Positions 24,481 to 44,045 are shown, counted from the stretch's first letter. The stretch is DNA of 64,000 nucleotides from Dasypus novemcinctus (GCF_030445035.2 NC_080698.1:7426038-7490037); one strand, 5' to 3'. Made by a program: numbers and translations. The notes: a model not told the origin generated them from the sequence alone.

Positions 24481-24863
24481 CGGAGCCCAGGCCTCCATGC
24501 CCCACTGGGTAGACTCGGCTTTTGGGGCTCCTGAGATCTTTAAGGCATATCTATAGGAGAACAGGAAAAAGGGGTGCGAGGAGGTGCAAGTGTGCCATGC
24601 CTAAGGCCCTTTTTCTCTTGCTCAACTTTTGCAGAGGCTGTTAATCACAAATAAAATAACACCAGCTACAGACATGCTAGTAAGGCCAGGCAGCAGGACC
24701 TAAGGACGTCACTGGATTTATCTCTGGGGAGGCAGGACCTCAGCACCCCTTCTCCTAAAGTTTAATGGGGACCATGAATATCTTCAATACCTAATGGAAA
24801 TGGGTTCTCTTCAGAGCATGTGATGTGTGAGCAGAGATTCGGAACACAGGGGACGCTCAAGTA

Positions 24864-24869
24864 TTTATT
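24864..24869 (-). promoter_or_regulatory. Polyadenylation signal of the first protease gene
   Basis: AATAAA is read on the minus strand 548 bases after the stop codon. It is kept at the matching place in all three copies although the third copy has diverged around it. Confidence 0.7.
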
Positions 24870-25416
24870 CAGCTGACATCCTGATCTTGACACTCCATAA
24901 GGCCTCAACACAACGGGGAGTCTCTGGACGTGGCCACCAGGGCACACAGGAAGGGGGTTCCAGGACTGGGCTGCCCCACGTGGGCCTGCGGGGCAGAGGC
25001 TGTCCTTTCACAGATGGATCCACACTGGGGTGCCAGGGAGCTTCCCAGCCCCAGAGAGCCGAGGCAAGAGGGAAATGCCCAGCCTCGTACCCCACAGGTA
25101 GGTGGCGACGCCTGCTTCACTCTCTTTGCTGGTGATGTTCTCCAAAATTCCCATGAATCATCAGCTCCACCTGGCAGGTCAGGGCCCTCTGGCTGGATCT
25201 TTCACAGCCAGGGTCTGAGTGTGCCTCAGGCAGGTGACAGGTGCCCTGGGCCGGGGCACTTCCCAGCCCCGGCCTCGCTGCGATGCTCTGTCGTGTGGAT
25301 CTCCACAGGGTCAATGGATCCAGCCGGAATGTGAGGAAGTGCAGACAGGAAGCCCGGGAGGGTGAAGCAGAGGCTTGGGGCAAGAACCAGAGACTGGAGG
25401 GGAGTGCGCTGGGCCA

Positions 25417-29253
<3,837 letters not shown>

Positions 29254-29360
29254 GGCCCGCTCCTCTCGCGGGCGCCCCCTCGCGGCGGCTGCGCCCCTGC
29301 CCGCGCTTCTGGCGGGCACCTGGGAGGGGGCGCAACTCTAAAGGGACCCCCGCCCGGACC

Positions 29361-30480
29361 CTCCCTTTGCGTTGCTTTAAGTCTCTAAGTTTGTGTAATT
29401 TTTGTCCAGCAGCAGTAGAAAACCCAGAGGGAGGCGGAGGGGTGTCCGTGGCCCCCTCCAGGGCTTCCTGAGCACTTCCAGGGTCCTGGTTCAGCCCGAC
29501 CCCTCCCAGAACCTGGCCATCTGGGACCTTTGTCGTGGGGATTGTCACCCCCTCGTGCTGCCCGCTCAGCAGCTTCATCTTTAGGGTACAGTGGGGCGTC
29601 GATTCCTTCTCCTGCTAAGGAGACTGAATCACATTTTGACATTTGAAGATGACAAATTATGGAATTCTTAGGCAATTTATAGTGCAGGCTGTGGCTCAAG
29701 GGTGACTACCTAGTCAAAGCCGGATTTCCCTTCATCCTTGCCTGCAGACCAGCCCAGTACAGACTGAATTCCACTATCTCTGTTTGCTAAGCAGTACCAG
29801 GAAGAGCCAGCAGTCACTGATTGTTCTAAATTTCTGCTAATAAGCAGCTTTGGTCGGCACATGGCAACCTTCCAAAGCACAACAATAAGAACCGTGTGGC
29901 CGAAGGTGTCAATAGTAATGAGAGTCAGCGGCTTTCCAGCTTGCAAGCTGAGCCCTTAAAACAAGCCTCCCAACTCCCTCAGCTGAACCACTACTCGGTG
30001 TTTATATTCTCTCTCACATGCAGGTCTTCATTTACAGGTACTAAAGTCTTTATCAGCATTAGTTGTTTTTTGTTTATTTGTTATTTGTTTTTTGGCTGCA
30101 AGTGGTAGAAAACCCAAAATAACTTTGACTTGAACAAGGCAACATAAGTTTAAAGGTGGAAGTTCATGACTGGTAGGACAGTGTCCCAGACTGTCTAGGA
30201 CTTGAAGTTCTATCTACTGTCTTGTCTTCACCATTCTCAACACCTGGCCTCCAGAATGACCACTGGAGCTCCAGCCATCACATCCACCTTACAGCCAGAA
30301 GAAAGGGAAGAGGATAAGAAGGTTGAGCCCTTCCCAGAAGTTACACAACTTATCTCATTGACTTGATCTTAGACACATGAACACATCCACATAAATAAAG
30401 ACAAGGGAGGATTAAAGGTGAAGTTTTATTCCAGGAAATAATGTGACTGTCTTAAACCACCGATCTTAATCTGGGAATTA
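29361..30480. other. Upstream flank of copy A
   Basis: The stretch is shared with the upstream flanks of copies B and C at lower identity than the exons. I see no exon and no repeat family that I can name. It may hold promoter-distal elements. Confidence 0.45.
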
Positions 30481-30697
30481 ATGAGAGCATTAGGGCAGGA
30501 ACTGAGAAGTCTCTGCCACACCATATTTTCTCAGGGAATGCAGGGAAAAAAAAGAGGGACTCAGAGCATGGCAAGCCTTCTATATTATTTGGGGAACTAC
30601 ATAAGTTATATTAGGCTCCCTGAAGATAGTATGAACTTTAAACACAAGGGAGGAAAGAAAACTTACTCAATGGAAGATAAGAAGACAAACAAAATTA
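30481..30697 (+). mobile_element. L1-like fragment
   Basis: A-rich sequence resembling an L1 endonuclease-region neighbourhood, shared with 44,380-44,590. A unit-1-specific SINE interrupts it. Confidence 0.4.
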
Positions 30698-31065
30698 TGG
30701 GAAACAGACTTGGCCCAGTGGTTAGGGCGTCCGTCTACCACATGGGAGGTCCGCGGTTCAAACCCCGGGCCTCCTTGACCGGTGTGGAGCTGGCCCATGC
30801 GCAGTGCTGATGCGCGCAAGGAGTGCCCTGCCACGCAGGGGTGTCCCCCACATAGGGGAGCCCCACGCGCAAGGAGTGCGCCCCATAAGGAGAGCCGCCC
30901 GGCGCGAAAGAAAGTGCAGCCTACCCAGGAATGGTGCCGCCCACACTTCCCATGCCACTGAGGACAACAGAAGCAGACAAAGAAACAAGACACAGCAAAT
31001 AGACACAGAGAACAGACAACCGGGGAAGGGGGGGAAATTAAATAAAATAAATAAATCTTAAAAAA
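30698..31065 (+). mobile_element. SINE (DAS type), unit-1-specific
   Basis: This is a full sense copy flanked by AAGACAAACAAAATTA at 30,682-30,697 and 31,066-31,081. Unit 2 has the uninterrupted site near 44,580, so this insertion is younger than the duplication. Confidence 0.92.
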
Positions 31066-31081
31066 AAGACAAACAAAATTA

Positions 31082-32215
31082 AAGGAGAAAAATAGAAAAT
31101 ACAAAACAAGAAGGCAATAATGAGTCCTGATAAAAGAGCATTTGCAATAAGTATGAATAGGTTAAATATTCCAGAATAAAACAAGGACTTTCCAAGGGGG
31201 GAAAAGGATATGGTTTGGAAATATACTCTTAAGAGACAAATTTACAAGAAAAAGATTCAGACAAGTTGGAAACAGAGTGATTGAAACAATGTACCACACC
31301 AATATGAACCAAATGAAAGGTGGGGTAGAAATTTGTTCTACCCTGTAGCATTTAAGGCAAAGGACTGAAAGGTACATGTGATAAACACAGAAAATCCACT
31401 TATCCACTGCTGGTGGGAATGTAGAATGGTGCAGCCATTGTGGAGGATTGTTTGGCATTTCCTCAGGAAGCCAAATATAGATCTGTTATTTGATCCAGCA
31501 GTCCCGCTGCTGGGTATATATCCAGAAGAATTGAAAGCAGGGACATGAACAGATACATGCATGCCAACATTCACGGCATTCACCATTGCCAAAAGTTGGA
31601 CACAACCCAAATGTCCATCAACAGAGGAATGGCTAAGCAAACTGTGGTATATACATACAATGGAATACTACTCAGCTGTTAGAAGGAACGCAGTATTAGA
31701 ACCTGGGATAACATGAATGACTCTTGAAGACCTTATGCTGAGTGGTGAGTCAGGCACTGAAGGACAAATATTACATGACCTCACGGATATGAATTAAGAA
31801 AATCAAGCAGACTCACAGAGCTAGAGTCTGGAAGACAGGTTTACAGGAGACAGGGAGTAGAGGGAGATGAAAGGCATCTTTTATGCAGTAAACACAGAAA
31901 ATAATCAAGGTGATGCAATTATAGTTCCTTACTCTATTAAGTAACAGGTGACCAACTTACAGAGAATTACAGCTTTTAATACAATCTTCTTAAGGATCTG
32001 ATAGAACGAACATGCAAAATTGAGCCAATATATAAAAGATTTGACTACCACTGCTAATATTCCTGACCTAACAGCTATCCCTAGAACTTTACAACTACTA
32101 ACAGAGAACACCTATCTTTATTGAGCACATAGGGAATTTTCCTAAACAAGGTCACAAAGGAAGACCAGTGAAGTCCAAGAAATCAGTGTTATAAGGATTA
32201 GGTTCTGTATTAGTC
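31082..32215 (+). mobile_element. L1 fragments, near-identical to unit 2
   Basis: The L1 ORF2 3' end is recognisable ('gtagaatggtgcagccattgtgg', 'caatggaatactactcagc'). From about 31,380 to 32,210 it differs from 44,890-45,720 at only a few positions, much fewer than the sequence to its left. Confidence 0.75.
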
Positions 32216-32757
32216 AGCCAAAGGGGTGCTGATGCAAAATACCAGAAATTGGTGGGTTTTTATAAAGGGTATTTATTTGGGGTAGGAGCTTACAGTACCA
32301 GGCCGTAAAGCATAAGTTACTTCCCTCACCAAAGTCTATTTTCACGTGTTGGAGCAAGATGGCTGCCGATGTCTGCCAGGGCTCAGACTTCCTGGGTCTT
32401 AATTCTGTGTTCAAGGTTCCTTTCGTCCCAAGGATTGCTTCTTCCTGGACTCAGGGTTCTTCCCTTCCTGGGGCTGGCTTCTCATTCCTCTGCATGCTTA
32501 CTTCCTGGGGCTCCAGTTTAAGGCTTCAGCATCAAACTTCAACATCAAAACTCCGACATCAAAAAACCCTCAACTCTGTCGTGTGCCATGCCTTTTATCT
32601 GTGAGTCCCCACCCACCCAGGGGCGGGGAGTTGGCACCCTAATGACATGGCCCAATTAATGCCTCAATCCTAAATCAATCACGCCCAGGTACAGACCAGA
32701 TTACAAACATAATCCAGTATCTATGTTTGGAATTCATACCCATATCAAACTGCTACA
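32216..32757 (-). mobile_element. Solo MaLR LTR fossil, unit 1
   Basis: The same LTR as in the two-LTR element at 58,292-61,350: the plus strand begins TGTATTAGTCAGCC and ends AAACTGCTACA. The minus orientation is taken from that element. No internal region is present. A related copy lies at the same place in unit 2. Confidence 0.75.
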
Positions 32758-32775
32758 CCATTTCTTCCCAATTTT

Positions 32776-33241
32776 TAAAAAAGATTTACCTATTTTTTCT
32801 CCGTCCCCTGCCCCACACCCCTGCTGTCTGCTTTCTGTGTCCATTAGCTGTGTGTTCTTCTGTGCTGCTTGTCTTCTCTTTAGGCAGCACCGGCAACCAA
32901 CCTGGGACTTTCCAGAGTGGGAGAGATGTACCCAATCTCTTGTGCCACCTCAGCTCTCTGGTCTGCTCCATCTCTTATTTTCTCTACTCTGTTGTGTCAT
33001 CTTGCTTGCCAGCTCTCCGCTGGGGCCAGCTTGCATGTGGAACAGCACTCCTGCGTGGGCCAGCACTCCTGCATGGACCAGCACTCCTGCGTGGGCCAAA
33101 ACTCCACATGGGCCAGGTCTGCACTCGGGCCAGCTCATCACACAGGCCAGCTCGCCTTCACCAGGAGCCCCAGGAATTGAACCCTGGACCTCCCATATGG
33201 TAGACTTGAGCCCAACTGCTTGAGCCACATCCACTTCCCAT
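32776..33241 (-). mobile_element. Composite SINE
   Basis: The antisense long subfamily carries the 'tttccagagtgggagag' module and a tandem 'cagcactcctgcgtgggc' repeat. It ends with 'gcttgagccacatccacttccc'. Flanks 'tcttcccaattt' repeat on both sides. Unit 2 shares it at 46,310-46,751. Confidence 0.85.
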
Positions 33242-36089
33242 CTTCCCAATTTAATCTATAGAATCAGTGCAATTCTAGTCAAAATTCCAGCAAGATTTTG
33301 TGATCCTCAAATTTACATGGAAAGGCAAGAGACTGGAATATATAAGTCAATCCTGAAAATGAGTCAAGGTAAAAGAGTCATATTATACAATTTCAAGTCT
33401 TACTATAAGGCTACAGGAACAAAAAATAGAGGCAGTGTGGTATGGTAAAAGGACAGACACATTCATCAGTGGAGTTGAACAGAAAGCCTATAAATAGATG
33501 CTGACAAATACAGCCAATTTTATTTACAAAGTCCCAAAGGCACTTCAACAGAAATAGTCTTTTCAACAAATGGTACTGGAATAATTGGACACCATCTTTA
33601 AAAAAAAACCCATAACATATACCTCACATTTTACACAAAAATTAACTCAAAATGAATCATAGATCTAAAGGAAAAACTTAAAGCTATAAACCTTCTAGAG
33701 AAAACAAGGGAGAAGGTTTGTGTGACCTTGGGTTCGACAATGAGCTTTTAGATACAACCCCAAAAGCAAGATTCATGAAAGAAAAAGTTGATATATCAGA
33801 CATTATCAAAATTTAAAACTTTTGCTCTGAGAAGACCGGTTAAGAGAGTGAAACAATGAGCACAAAGAACAAGCAGACAGATGAGGGAGCGATCTCACAG
33901 GGGGAGGAAAAACAAATAAATCTTAAAAAGAAAGAGAGGGAAAAGACAAGACACAGTCTGTGAGGAAATATTTCCAAGTTAATTACCTGATAAAGACTAA
34001 TATCTAGAATCCTACAAAGTACTCTTAGAACTCAGCAGTAAGAAAACAATTCCATTTTTTAAAAGGCAATAGATATGACCAGACACTTCACAGACATGTG
34101 AATCGCAAGTGAGCATATAAAAACATGCTCAACACCACTAGTCGTTAGGGAAATTCAAATCAAACTGCAACGAGATACCACTATACACCTATAATAAAAT
34201 GGGGGAAAAAATCCTGACCATATCGAAAGCAGGTGAGGATGCAGAGCAACAGTAACTCTGATCCTTTGTTGCTGGAAAAGCAAAACAGTACCACATTGGA
34301 AGGTGGTTTAGCATTTTCTTTTAAAGTTAAGTATAGATTTACTACATGACCCAGAAATCACACTCCAGGTATATATCTAAGTGAATAAAACAATTCTGTT
34401 CATGCAAAAATATGTACACAAATGTTTATATCAATCTTATTTATAATGGTAAAAAACTGGAAGCAGTCAAGGTGTTTTTCAGTCACAGAATTAATACACT
34501 GTGGTACATCGATACAGGGGAATAGCATTTAGCCACAAAAGGAACAACATATTGATTTGCCCTATAACATGGATGTTTTATATCCATTGCACTAAGTGAA
34601 GAAAGCAGGACTCAGAAAGCTACATATTGTTTAATTCCACACATACACATTCAGGAAAAACTGAAACTATAGGAATGGGGAAAAGCAATTTTGGAATGAC
34701 AGCGGAAGGACCTCCAAAACCCTGCTCCTCCATAAAAGTAATGAGAACACTGCAAAAACCGCCAAACGCAACTTTTTCAGACTATGGAAATTAACAAAAG
34801 TTTCCAAAATTCCAAGGAGCATTTAATCAAGAAATGTGGCTGAATCTTGGTAAGAACTGTGATCATAGTGGTATTTAAACTTGCCATAACCCCATCACCG
34901 TCTCTGAGCTCCATGATAGCCTTGACAACCAAAAGGCTTGAAACTGCATTGCCGTGAACAACAGCAGCCTAGAAACCACTGAAGGGGAGCAGAGCAGATG
35001 TGGAGCTCCCGGAAAGCTTCATCACCAGAGAATTAGCAGTATTTGACGAGTCTGGCAGCTCACTAGAAGGGTCCATTTCAAAGCTTGTCTTTATTTGACC
35101 TGACTAGGAGCTCTCTCTGTGTAGACAGTCCAATCCCCATGGTGTTTATCAGAAACAATCAGTAGCAATTGTTTAACCTCACAGCTGCCTGAGGCAGCAT
35201 TGTTAGTTGGACTAACAAGAGGCTGACAACAACAACAACAACAAATGTAAAAGATAAAACAGAAACAAATGTCCATAGGGGTTTTGAAAAGCTCTGATAT
35301 TTTCCTGGGAATAGAAAAGGTGACACACATGCAGAGCTGGGTGTACACCCAGGAAAGACCTGATCACTTTCTGCTGGTTGACGTTGAGGCTCTGCACAAG
35401 AAGGAAGGGAAGGCTAAGGCAGAGTTGGAAATTGCAACCTGGAACTTTGAAGACAGGCTCCAACACACACAGCCCCAGAGCAAAGGCTGGAAGACTAATT
35501 GGTTCGAGTCCACTAAGATAGCCAAGCAGAGACTTCAGTGACCACACACAACAAAATAACAGACTTTAAAGAATTAGTTCAGGGAGGAAGAGATGAGATG
35601 TGGAGGCATTTTCGGGACGTGGAGTTGTCCTGGATAGTGCTTCACGGACAATTACGGGACACTGTAGATCCCCCCAGGGCCCACTGGATGGAACGTGAGA
35701 GAGTCTGGGCTATGATGTGGACCATTGACTATGGGGTGCAGTGATGCTCAGAGATGAACTTACCAGGTGCAATGGATGTATCACGATGATGGGAGAGAGT
35801 GTTGCTGTGGGGGGAGTGGGGGGCGGGGGTGGTGGGGTTGAATGGGACCTCATATATTTTTTTTTAATGTAATTAAAAAATAATAATAATAAATAAATAT
35901 TAAAAAAAAAAAAAAAAAAGAATTAGTTCAGGGAAATAACCGAAGAGCTGCAGCAACAAATAGAAGCAACAAAAAAGTAGGGGAGAGGGAGAATCGGATT
36001 TCCAGAGTGGCCACTTTATATTACTTTAAATGCCCAGCTGAGAACAAAAAATTATATGACGTGCAATGACAAAAGAGAGTTTGGTCCAT
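33242..36089 (+). mobile_element. L1 3' part and older L1M sequence, unit 1 copy
   Basis: Duplicate of 2,232-5,071 and 46,752-50,529. It includes the empty site for the DUSP11 retrocopy near 34,310 and carries its own L1-tail insertion at 35,584. Confidence 0.75.
35584..35916 (+). mobile_element. 5'-truncated young L1 3' end, unit-1-specific
   Basis: About 330 bases beginning 'aggaagagatgagatgtgg', containing 'tgggacctcatata' and ending in a long A-run. AAAGAATTAGTTCAGGG stands on both sides as a target-site duplication; unit 2 has the empty site near 50,360. Confidence 0.85.
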
Positions 36090-37363
36090 TGTGGGGACCC
36101 ACAGCCCAGACCCCCACAAACCCTCAGCATGTGGCCGCTTGTGTGACCCAATCCTCACTGGAGGAAAAAGGATGTATAGCTGGTATCGGAAACCATGACC
36201 TCCTCAGTGCAGTAAAACTTCATTCCTGTGATAACATCACCAACCCCACATGTGTACTTCAGGGGACCCTAGCATGAACTCTGTCCTCATAACCTGGGCA
36301 ATGTCTTTGTTCTGAAACCCCTTATTTCACACCTCATTTTCTTGTCCCTTTGCAGATTGATACCTTCTTTCCCTGAACTGCCACCAGTGGAGACTCTCTC
36401 CTGTCCATAACTCCAAAAAAAACTTATTTCGGATTCGGTGCCAGATATGTTCTTTGGTCTCACAACAGCCTCAATCCATGCCCTTCAGAGTTGTGTTGGA
36501 ACAGCTGGTGAGCTATGAGCCTGGAGACTGAAGCAAGTGGGCATGAGCCCAAGGAAAGGAGAAAAGGTGGGTGAAATTCCAGGTTGGCCTGCAACGTCTG
36601 TGTGGGGAGGGTTGTCTGATCTCATAGAGGAATGGGGAATGCCGAGAGTACGGAGACACCCTAAAAAGTCTAGCAGGTATACTGGCTGTATACAACAGGT
36701 TGCAGAGCAACCGCACTTAAAATAGAAAAAGGGAGACCACCAGATAGTGGCGACTATAGCATGGCCCCTTATAGAAGCCCTGGGCACTGAGGCAGAACAA
36801 CTGGCAGAGGCCTCAGTGCAGTGCTTAGAGGAAGAGTGAAAGTTAGAAATCTTGGAATATGCACCTATCACAGGCAGAAATGAGAGTCCTTAACCAAGAG
36901 CCTTGCTGAACTGATAATCAGATAGAAACCCTGTCTGGTAGATATGCTCAAGTGAGGGGCCGCACGCTGCCTCCAGTCCAGGTCTGGGGGATATTAACCA
37001 CTCGAGTGGGGCCCTAAGGCATGGGATCTATGGAATCCTCCTCAGATGAGAAAGAGAAGGAATGGAAGGTGGAAGATGAGGAGCCCCCAAGTCTATGCCC
37101 TAAAGTACCCCAGAAGTGGAAGGTGTTACAAGACCAGCCTCCTGGGGTCCAACATTTCCAACACCCAGAGCAGAAATTACATACAACCACGAGGAACCAT
37201 TGCACTCCTGAGTTGGGTGATTTGGGGCAAAGGTCCAGGCAGAGATCTAGAGAGTCTTGCCTGTCTCCTATGATCGTGGGACACTGGAGCAGAAGGAATA
37301 GTACTGTTGAGGGAGGATATGAGTAACCTGAGGTCCATTATCACTCAGCCATCTCTGCATCAG
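36090..37363 (+). mobile_element. ERV-L fossil, 5' part only (unit 1)
   Basis: The LTR (about 36,090-36,503), leader and gag-like region are copied from the same element as 5,072-9,610. The element is cut at 37,361-37,363 by the duplication junction, not by its own 3' LTR. Broken. Confidence 0.8.
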
Positions 37364-38242
37364 GCACACTCAGAGTCAGGGGAGTCAGGGGAGCCTGGAG
37401 AAAAGCATGTTTCACAGCCCCAGGGAGGGGACAGTAGAGGTTCTTGCGAGGAGAGAATGCTAGTGCTGGGCCTTCACAGATGAGAAGGAAGAGGGAAGGA
37501 AATGAAGAGCCATAATGGCATTCCCCGCAGAGGGAACAACATGGAAAAGAAATAAATGGCTTCTTCTGAACAAATTGCCCAGCCAGGCATTCCATAGAAA
37601 GACCATAATCCAGGACTTACTGGTGTGGCTGTACCAGCTGGGGCTTGAGATCACAGAGCACACCAGCCCCAATTCCCTTGGGCAGCAGGTGACACTCTGA
37701 GACTGCCCACTCTGGCCCACTGATAACTGGGTGCTCCAGCACTGGCCAAGGAAGAGTGGGAGAGCAGGAGATACAGGCTAGGGGGTGAGCAGTAACCAGC
37801 TCTGGGACATTAGGAATGCTACCTGTGCAAAAGTACTTCTGTGCATTCACACACACACACACGGATGGAGCCCAGGCCTCCATGCCCCCCTGGGTGCACT
37901 CATCTTTGGGCGCATGACATCAAGGCATATCTACAGCAGAGCAGCAAATAGGGGTGCCAGGAGGTGCAAGTGTACAGTACACCGTCCCTGTCCCTCTTGC
38001 TCCTGTGTTACTGAAACTGTTAAACTCGACTAAAATAACACCACCTAGAGATGTGCTAAAAAGCCCAGGCAGCAGGACCTAAGGACATCACTGGATTTAT
38101 CTCTGGGGAGGCAGGACCTCAGCACCCCTTCTCCTAAAGTTTAATGGGGACCATGAATATCTTCAATACCTAATGGAAATGGGTTCTCTTCAGAGCATGT
38201 GATGTGTGAGCAGAGATTCGGAACACAGGGGACGCTCAAGTA

Positions 38243-38248
38243 TTTATT
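38243..38248 (-). promoter_or_regulatory. Polyadenylation signal of copy B
   Basis: AATAAA on the minus strand, 548 bases past the stop codon, the same spacing as in copy A. Confidence 0.7.
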
Positions 38249-38795
38249 CAGCTGACATCCTGATCTCGACACTCCATAAGGCCTCAACACAACGGGGAGT
38301 CTCTGGACGTGGCCACCAGGGCACACAGGAAGGGGGTTCCAGGACTGGGCTGCCCCACGTGGGCCTGCGGGGCAGTGGCTGTCCTTTCACAGATGGATCC
38401 ACACTGGGGTGCCAGGGAGCTTCCCAGCCCCAGAGAGCAGAGGCCAGAGGGAAACGCCCGGCCTCGTACCCCACAGGGAGGTGGCGACGCCTGCTTCACT
38501 CTCTTTGCTGGTGATGTTCTCCAAAATTCCCACGAATCATCAGCTCCACCTGGCAGGCCAGGGCCCTCTGGCTGGATCTTTCACAGCCAGGGTCTGAGTG
38601 TGCCTCAGGCAGGTGACAGGTGCCCTGGGCCGGGGCACTTCCCAGCCCCGGCCTCGCTGCCACGCTCTGTCGTGTGGATCTCCACAGGGTCAATGGATCC
38701 AGCCGGGATGTGAGGAAGTGCAGACAGGAAGCCCGGGAGGTGGAAGCAGAGGCTTGGGGCAAGAACCAGAGACTGGAGGGGAGTGCGCTGGGCCA

Positions 38796-41953
<3,158 letters not shown>

Positions 41954-42060
41954 GGCCCGCTCCTCTCGCGGGCGCCCCCTCGCGGCGGCTGCGCCCCTGC
42001 CCGCGCTTCTGGCGGGCACCCGGGAGGGGGCGCAACTCTAAAGGGACCCCCGCCCGGACC

Positions 42061-42888
42061 CTCTCTTTGCGTTGCTTTAAGTCTCTGAGTTTGTGTAATT
42101 TTTGTCCAGCAGCAGTAGAAAACCCAGAGGGAGGCGGAGGGGTGTCCGTGGCCCCCTCTAGGGCTTCCTGGGCACTTCCAGGGTCCTGGTTCAGCCCGAC
42201 CCCTCCCAGAACCTGGCCATCTGGGACATTTGTCATGGGGATTGTCACCCCCTCGGTGCTGCCTGCTCAGCAGCTTCACCGTTAGGGTACAGCGGGGCGT
42301 CGATTCCATCTCCTGCTAAGGCTGCTGCTTAGCAACCCCTGCTTACTACCACTTCCATTTAGAGACTGAATCAGACATTTTGACATTGGAAGATTCAAAA
42401 TTATGGAATTCTCAGCCAATGTATAGTGCGGGCTGTGGTCCAAGATGACTGCCTTGGCAAAGCAGGATTTCCCTTCATCCTTGCCTGCAGACCAGCCAAG
42501 TGCAGATTGAATTCCTCTCGCTCTGTCAGAGTTTGCCAAGTACTACAAGGAGGAGCCAGCAGTCAGCGATTATTCTAAATTGTCCCTTTTATTTCTGCTA
42601 ATAAACAGCTTTGGTCAGCACATGGCAACCTTCCAAAGTACAACAACAAGAACCGTGTGGCCGAAGGTGTCAATGGTAATGACAGTCATCAGCTTTCCAG
42701 CTTGCAAGCTGAGCCCTTAAAACATGCCTCCCAACTGCCTCAGCTGAACCACTACTCCACGTTTAGATTCTCACATGCAGGTCCTCCTCACGGGCACTAA
42801 AATCTTTATCAGCATTAGTTTATTTTTTTGCCTGCAAGTGGTAGAAAATCCAAAATAACATTGGCTTGAACAAGGTAATGTAAGTTTG
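42061..42888. other. Upstream flank of copy B
   Basis: Homologous to 29,361-30,140 and 57,180-57,960. It is shared by all three units and holds no gene that I can see. Confidence 0.45.
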
Positions 42889-44045
42889 AGGCTAGTTCCG
42901 GCACGAGGCGGCCTTTGGAGAGAGCACTCAGTGAGGTGGCTGGAAGGTGGGAGACAGCAAGGTCCCAGATGGAGGGCCTCACACCGAAGCTGGACCCGGA
43001 GGAAACGAAACGGAAGGTGCGCGAAGACATGCTGTCCTCCTTGCGCAACTTCCTCATCTACGTGGCCCTGCTGCGAGTCACTCCTTTTATCTTTTTTTTT
43101 TTTGTCTTTATTTTTTTAATGTTACATTAAAAAAATATGAGGTCCCCATATAACCCCCACCCCGCTCACCCCACTCCTCCCCCCATAACAACAACCTCCT
43201 CCATCATCATGAGACATTCATTGCATTTGGTGAATACATCTCTGAGCACCGCTGCACCTCATGGTCAATGGTCCACACCATAGCCCACACTCTCCCACAG
43301 TCCACCCAGTGGGCCATGGGAGGACACACAATGTCCGGTAACTGTCCCTGCAGCACCACCCAGGACAACTCCAAGTCCCGAGAACGCCCCCACATCACAT
43401 CTCTTCCTCCCACTCCCTACCCCCAGCAGCCACCATGGCCACTTTCTCCACTCCAATGCCACATTTTCTTCGATTACTAATCGCAATAGTTTATGAATAG
43501 AATATCAGTAAGTCCACTCTAATCCATACTCTATTCCTCCATCCTGTGGACCTTAGAATGCTTGTGTCCACTCCACATCTATATCAAGAGGGGGCTTAGA
43601 TTGCACATGGATGCTGGATGCAATCCTCCTGCTTTCAGTTATAGGCACTCTTGGCTCCCTGGTGTGGTGGTTGACCTTCACCTCCGTGTTAGATGAGTGG
43701 GGTAAGTCCAAGAAACCAGAGTGTAGAAATTAGACAGCACATGAAGATTGGGCATCACATGTGAATGCATGAGATAAAGATCCTGGCTACAGTTTCTGCT
43801 GCCATCTACAAGTGCATAGACCCAGAAAGATGTAAGAAACTCATTGATTGGATGGACATAAAAAGGTGACTGACCTTTGTAGCAAAAATATAAAACAATT
43901 TGTGAAGTATGAAAGACTTCTTGTGACCATAGTCCACCCCTATGCCTGTCATATTGAGCCCCCGTGAATGTTCGAATAATTGTAAATAATGTTAAACTCC
44001 ATTTTCTAGCAAATATTAAAGGGGACATGTGTCTGAAAAAAAAAA
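42889..44045 (+). pseudogene. TOMM5P: TOMM5 processed retrocopy, split by an antisense L1
   Basis: TOMM5 is a very small subunit of the outer mitochondrial membrane import complex. The frame from about 42,969 gives [18 protein letters not shown] and [15 protein letters not shown], matching most of the roughly 51-residue human protein. No introns are present. At about 43,089 an antisense L1 3' end cuts it; downstream, near 43,722, the end resumes ('gaaattagacagcacatgaag', corresponding to the KKLDSI-stop end and 3' UTR) and runs to a poly-A at 44,036-44,045. Short target repeats (about 'aagttt') flank the whole block, and unit 1 has the uninterrupted site near 30,150. The L1 split and base changes make it a dead retrocopy. 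Confidence 0.85.
43089..43715 (-). mobile_element. L1 3' end inserted in the TOMM5 retrocopy
   Basis: It starts with poly-T and 'aatgttacattaaaaaaatatgaggtcccc', the reverse of the young L1 tail also seen at 35,584-35,916, and extends about 600 bases. The right boundary is uncertain by some 20 bases. Confidence 0.75.
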
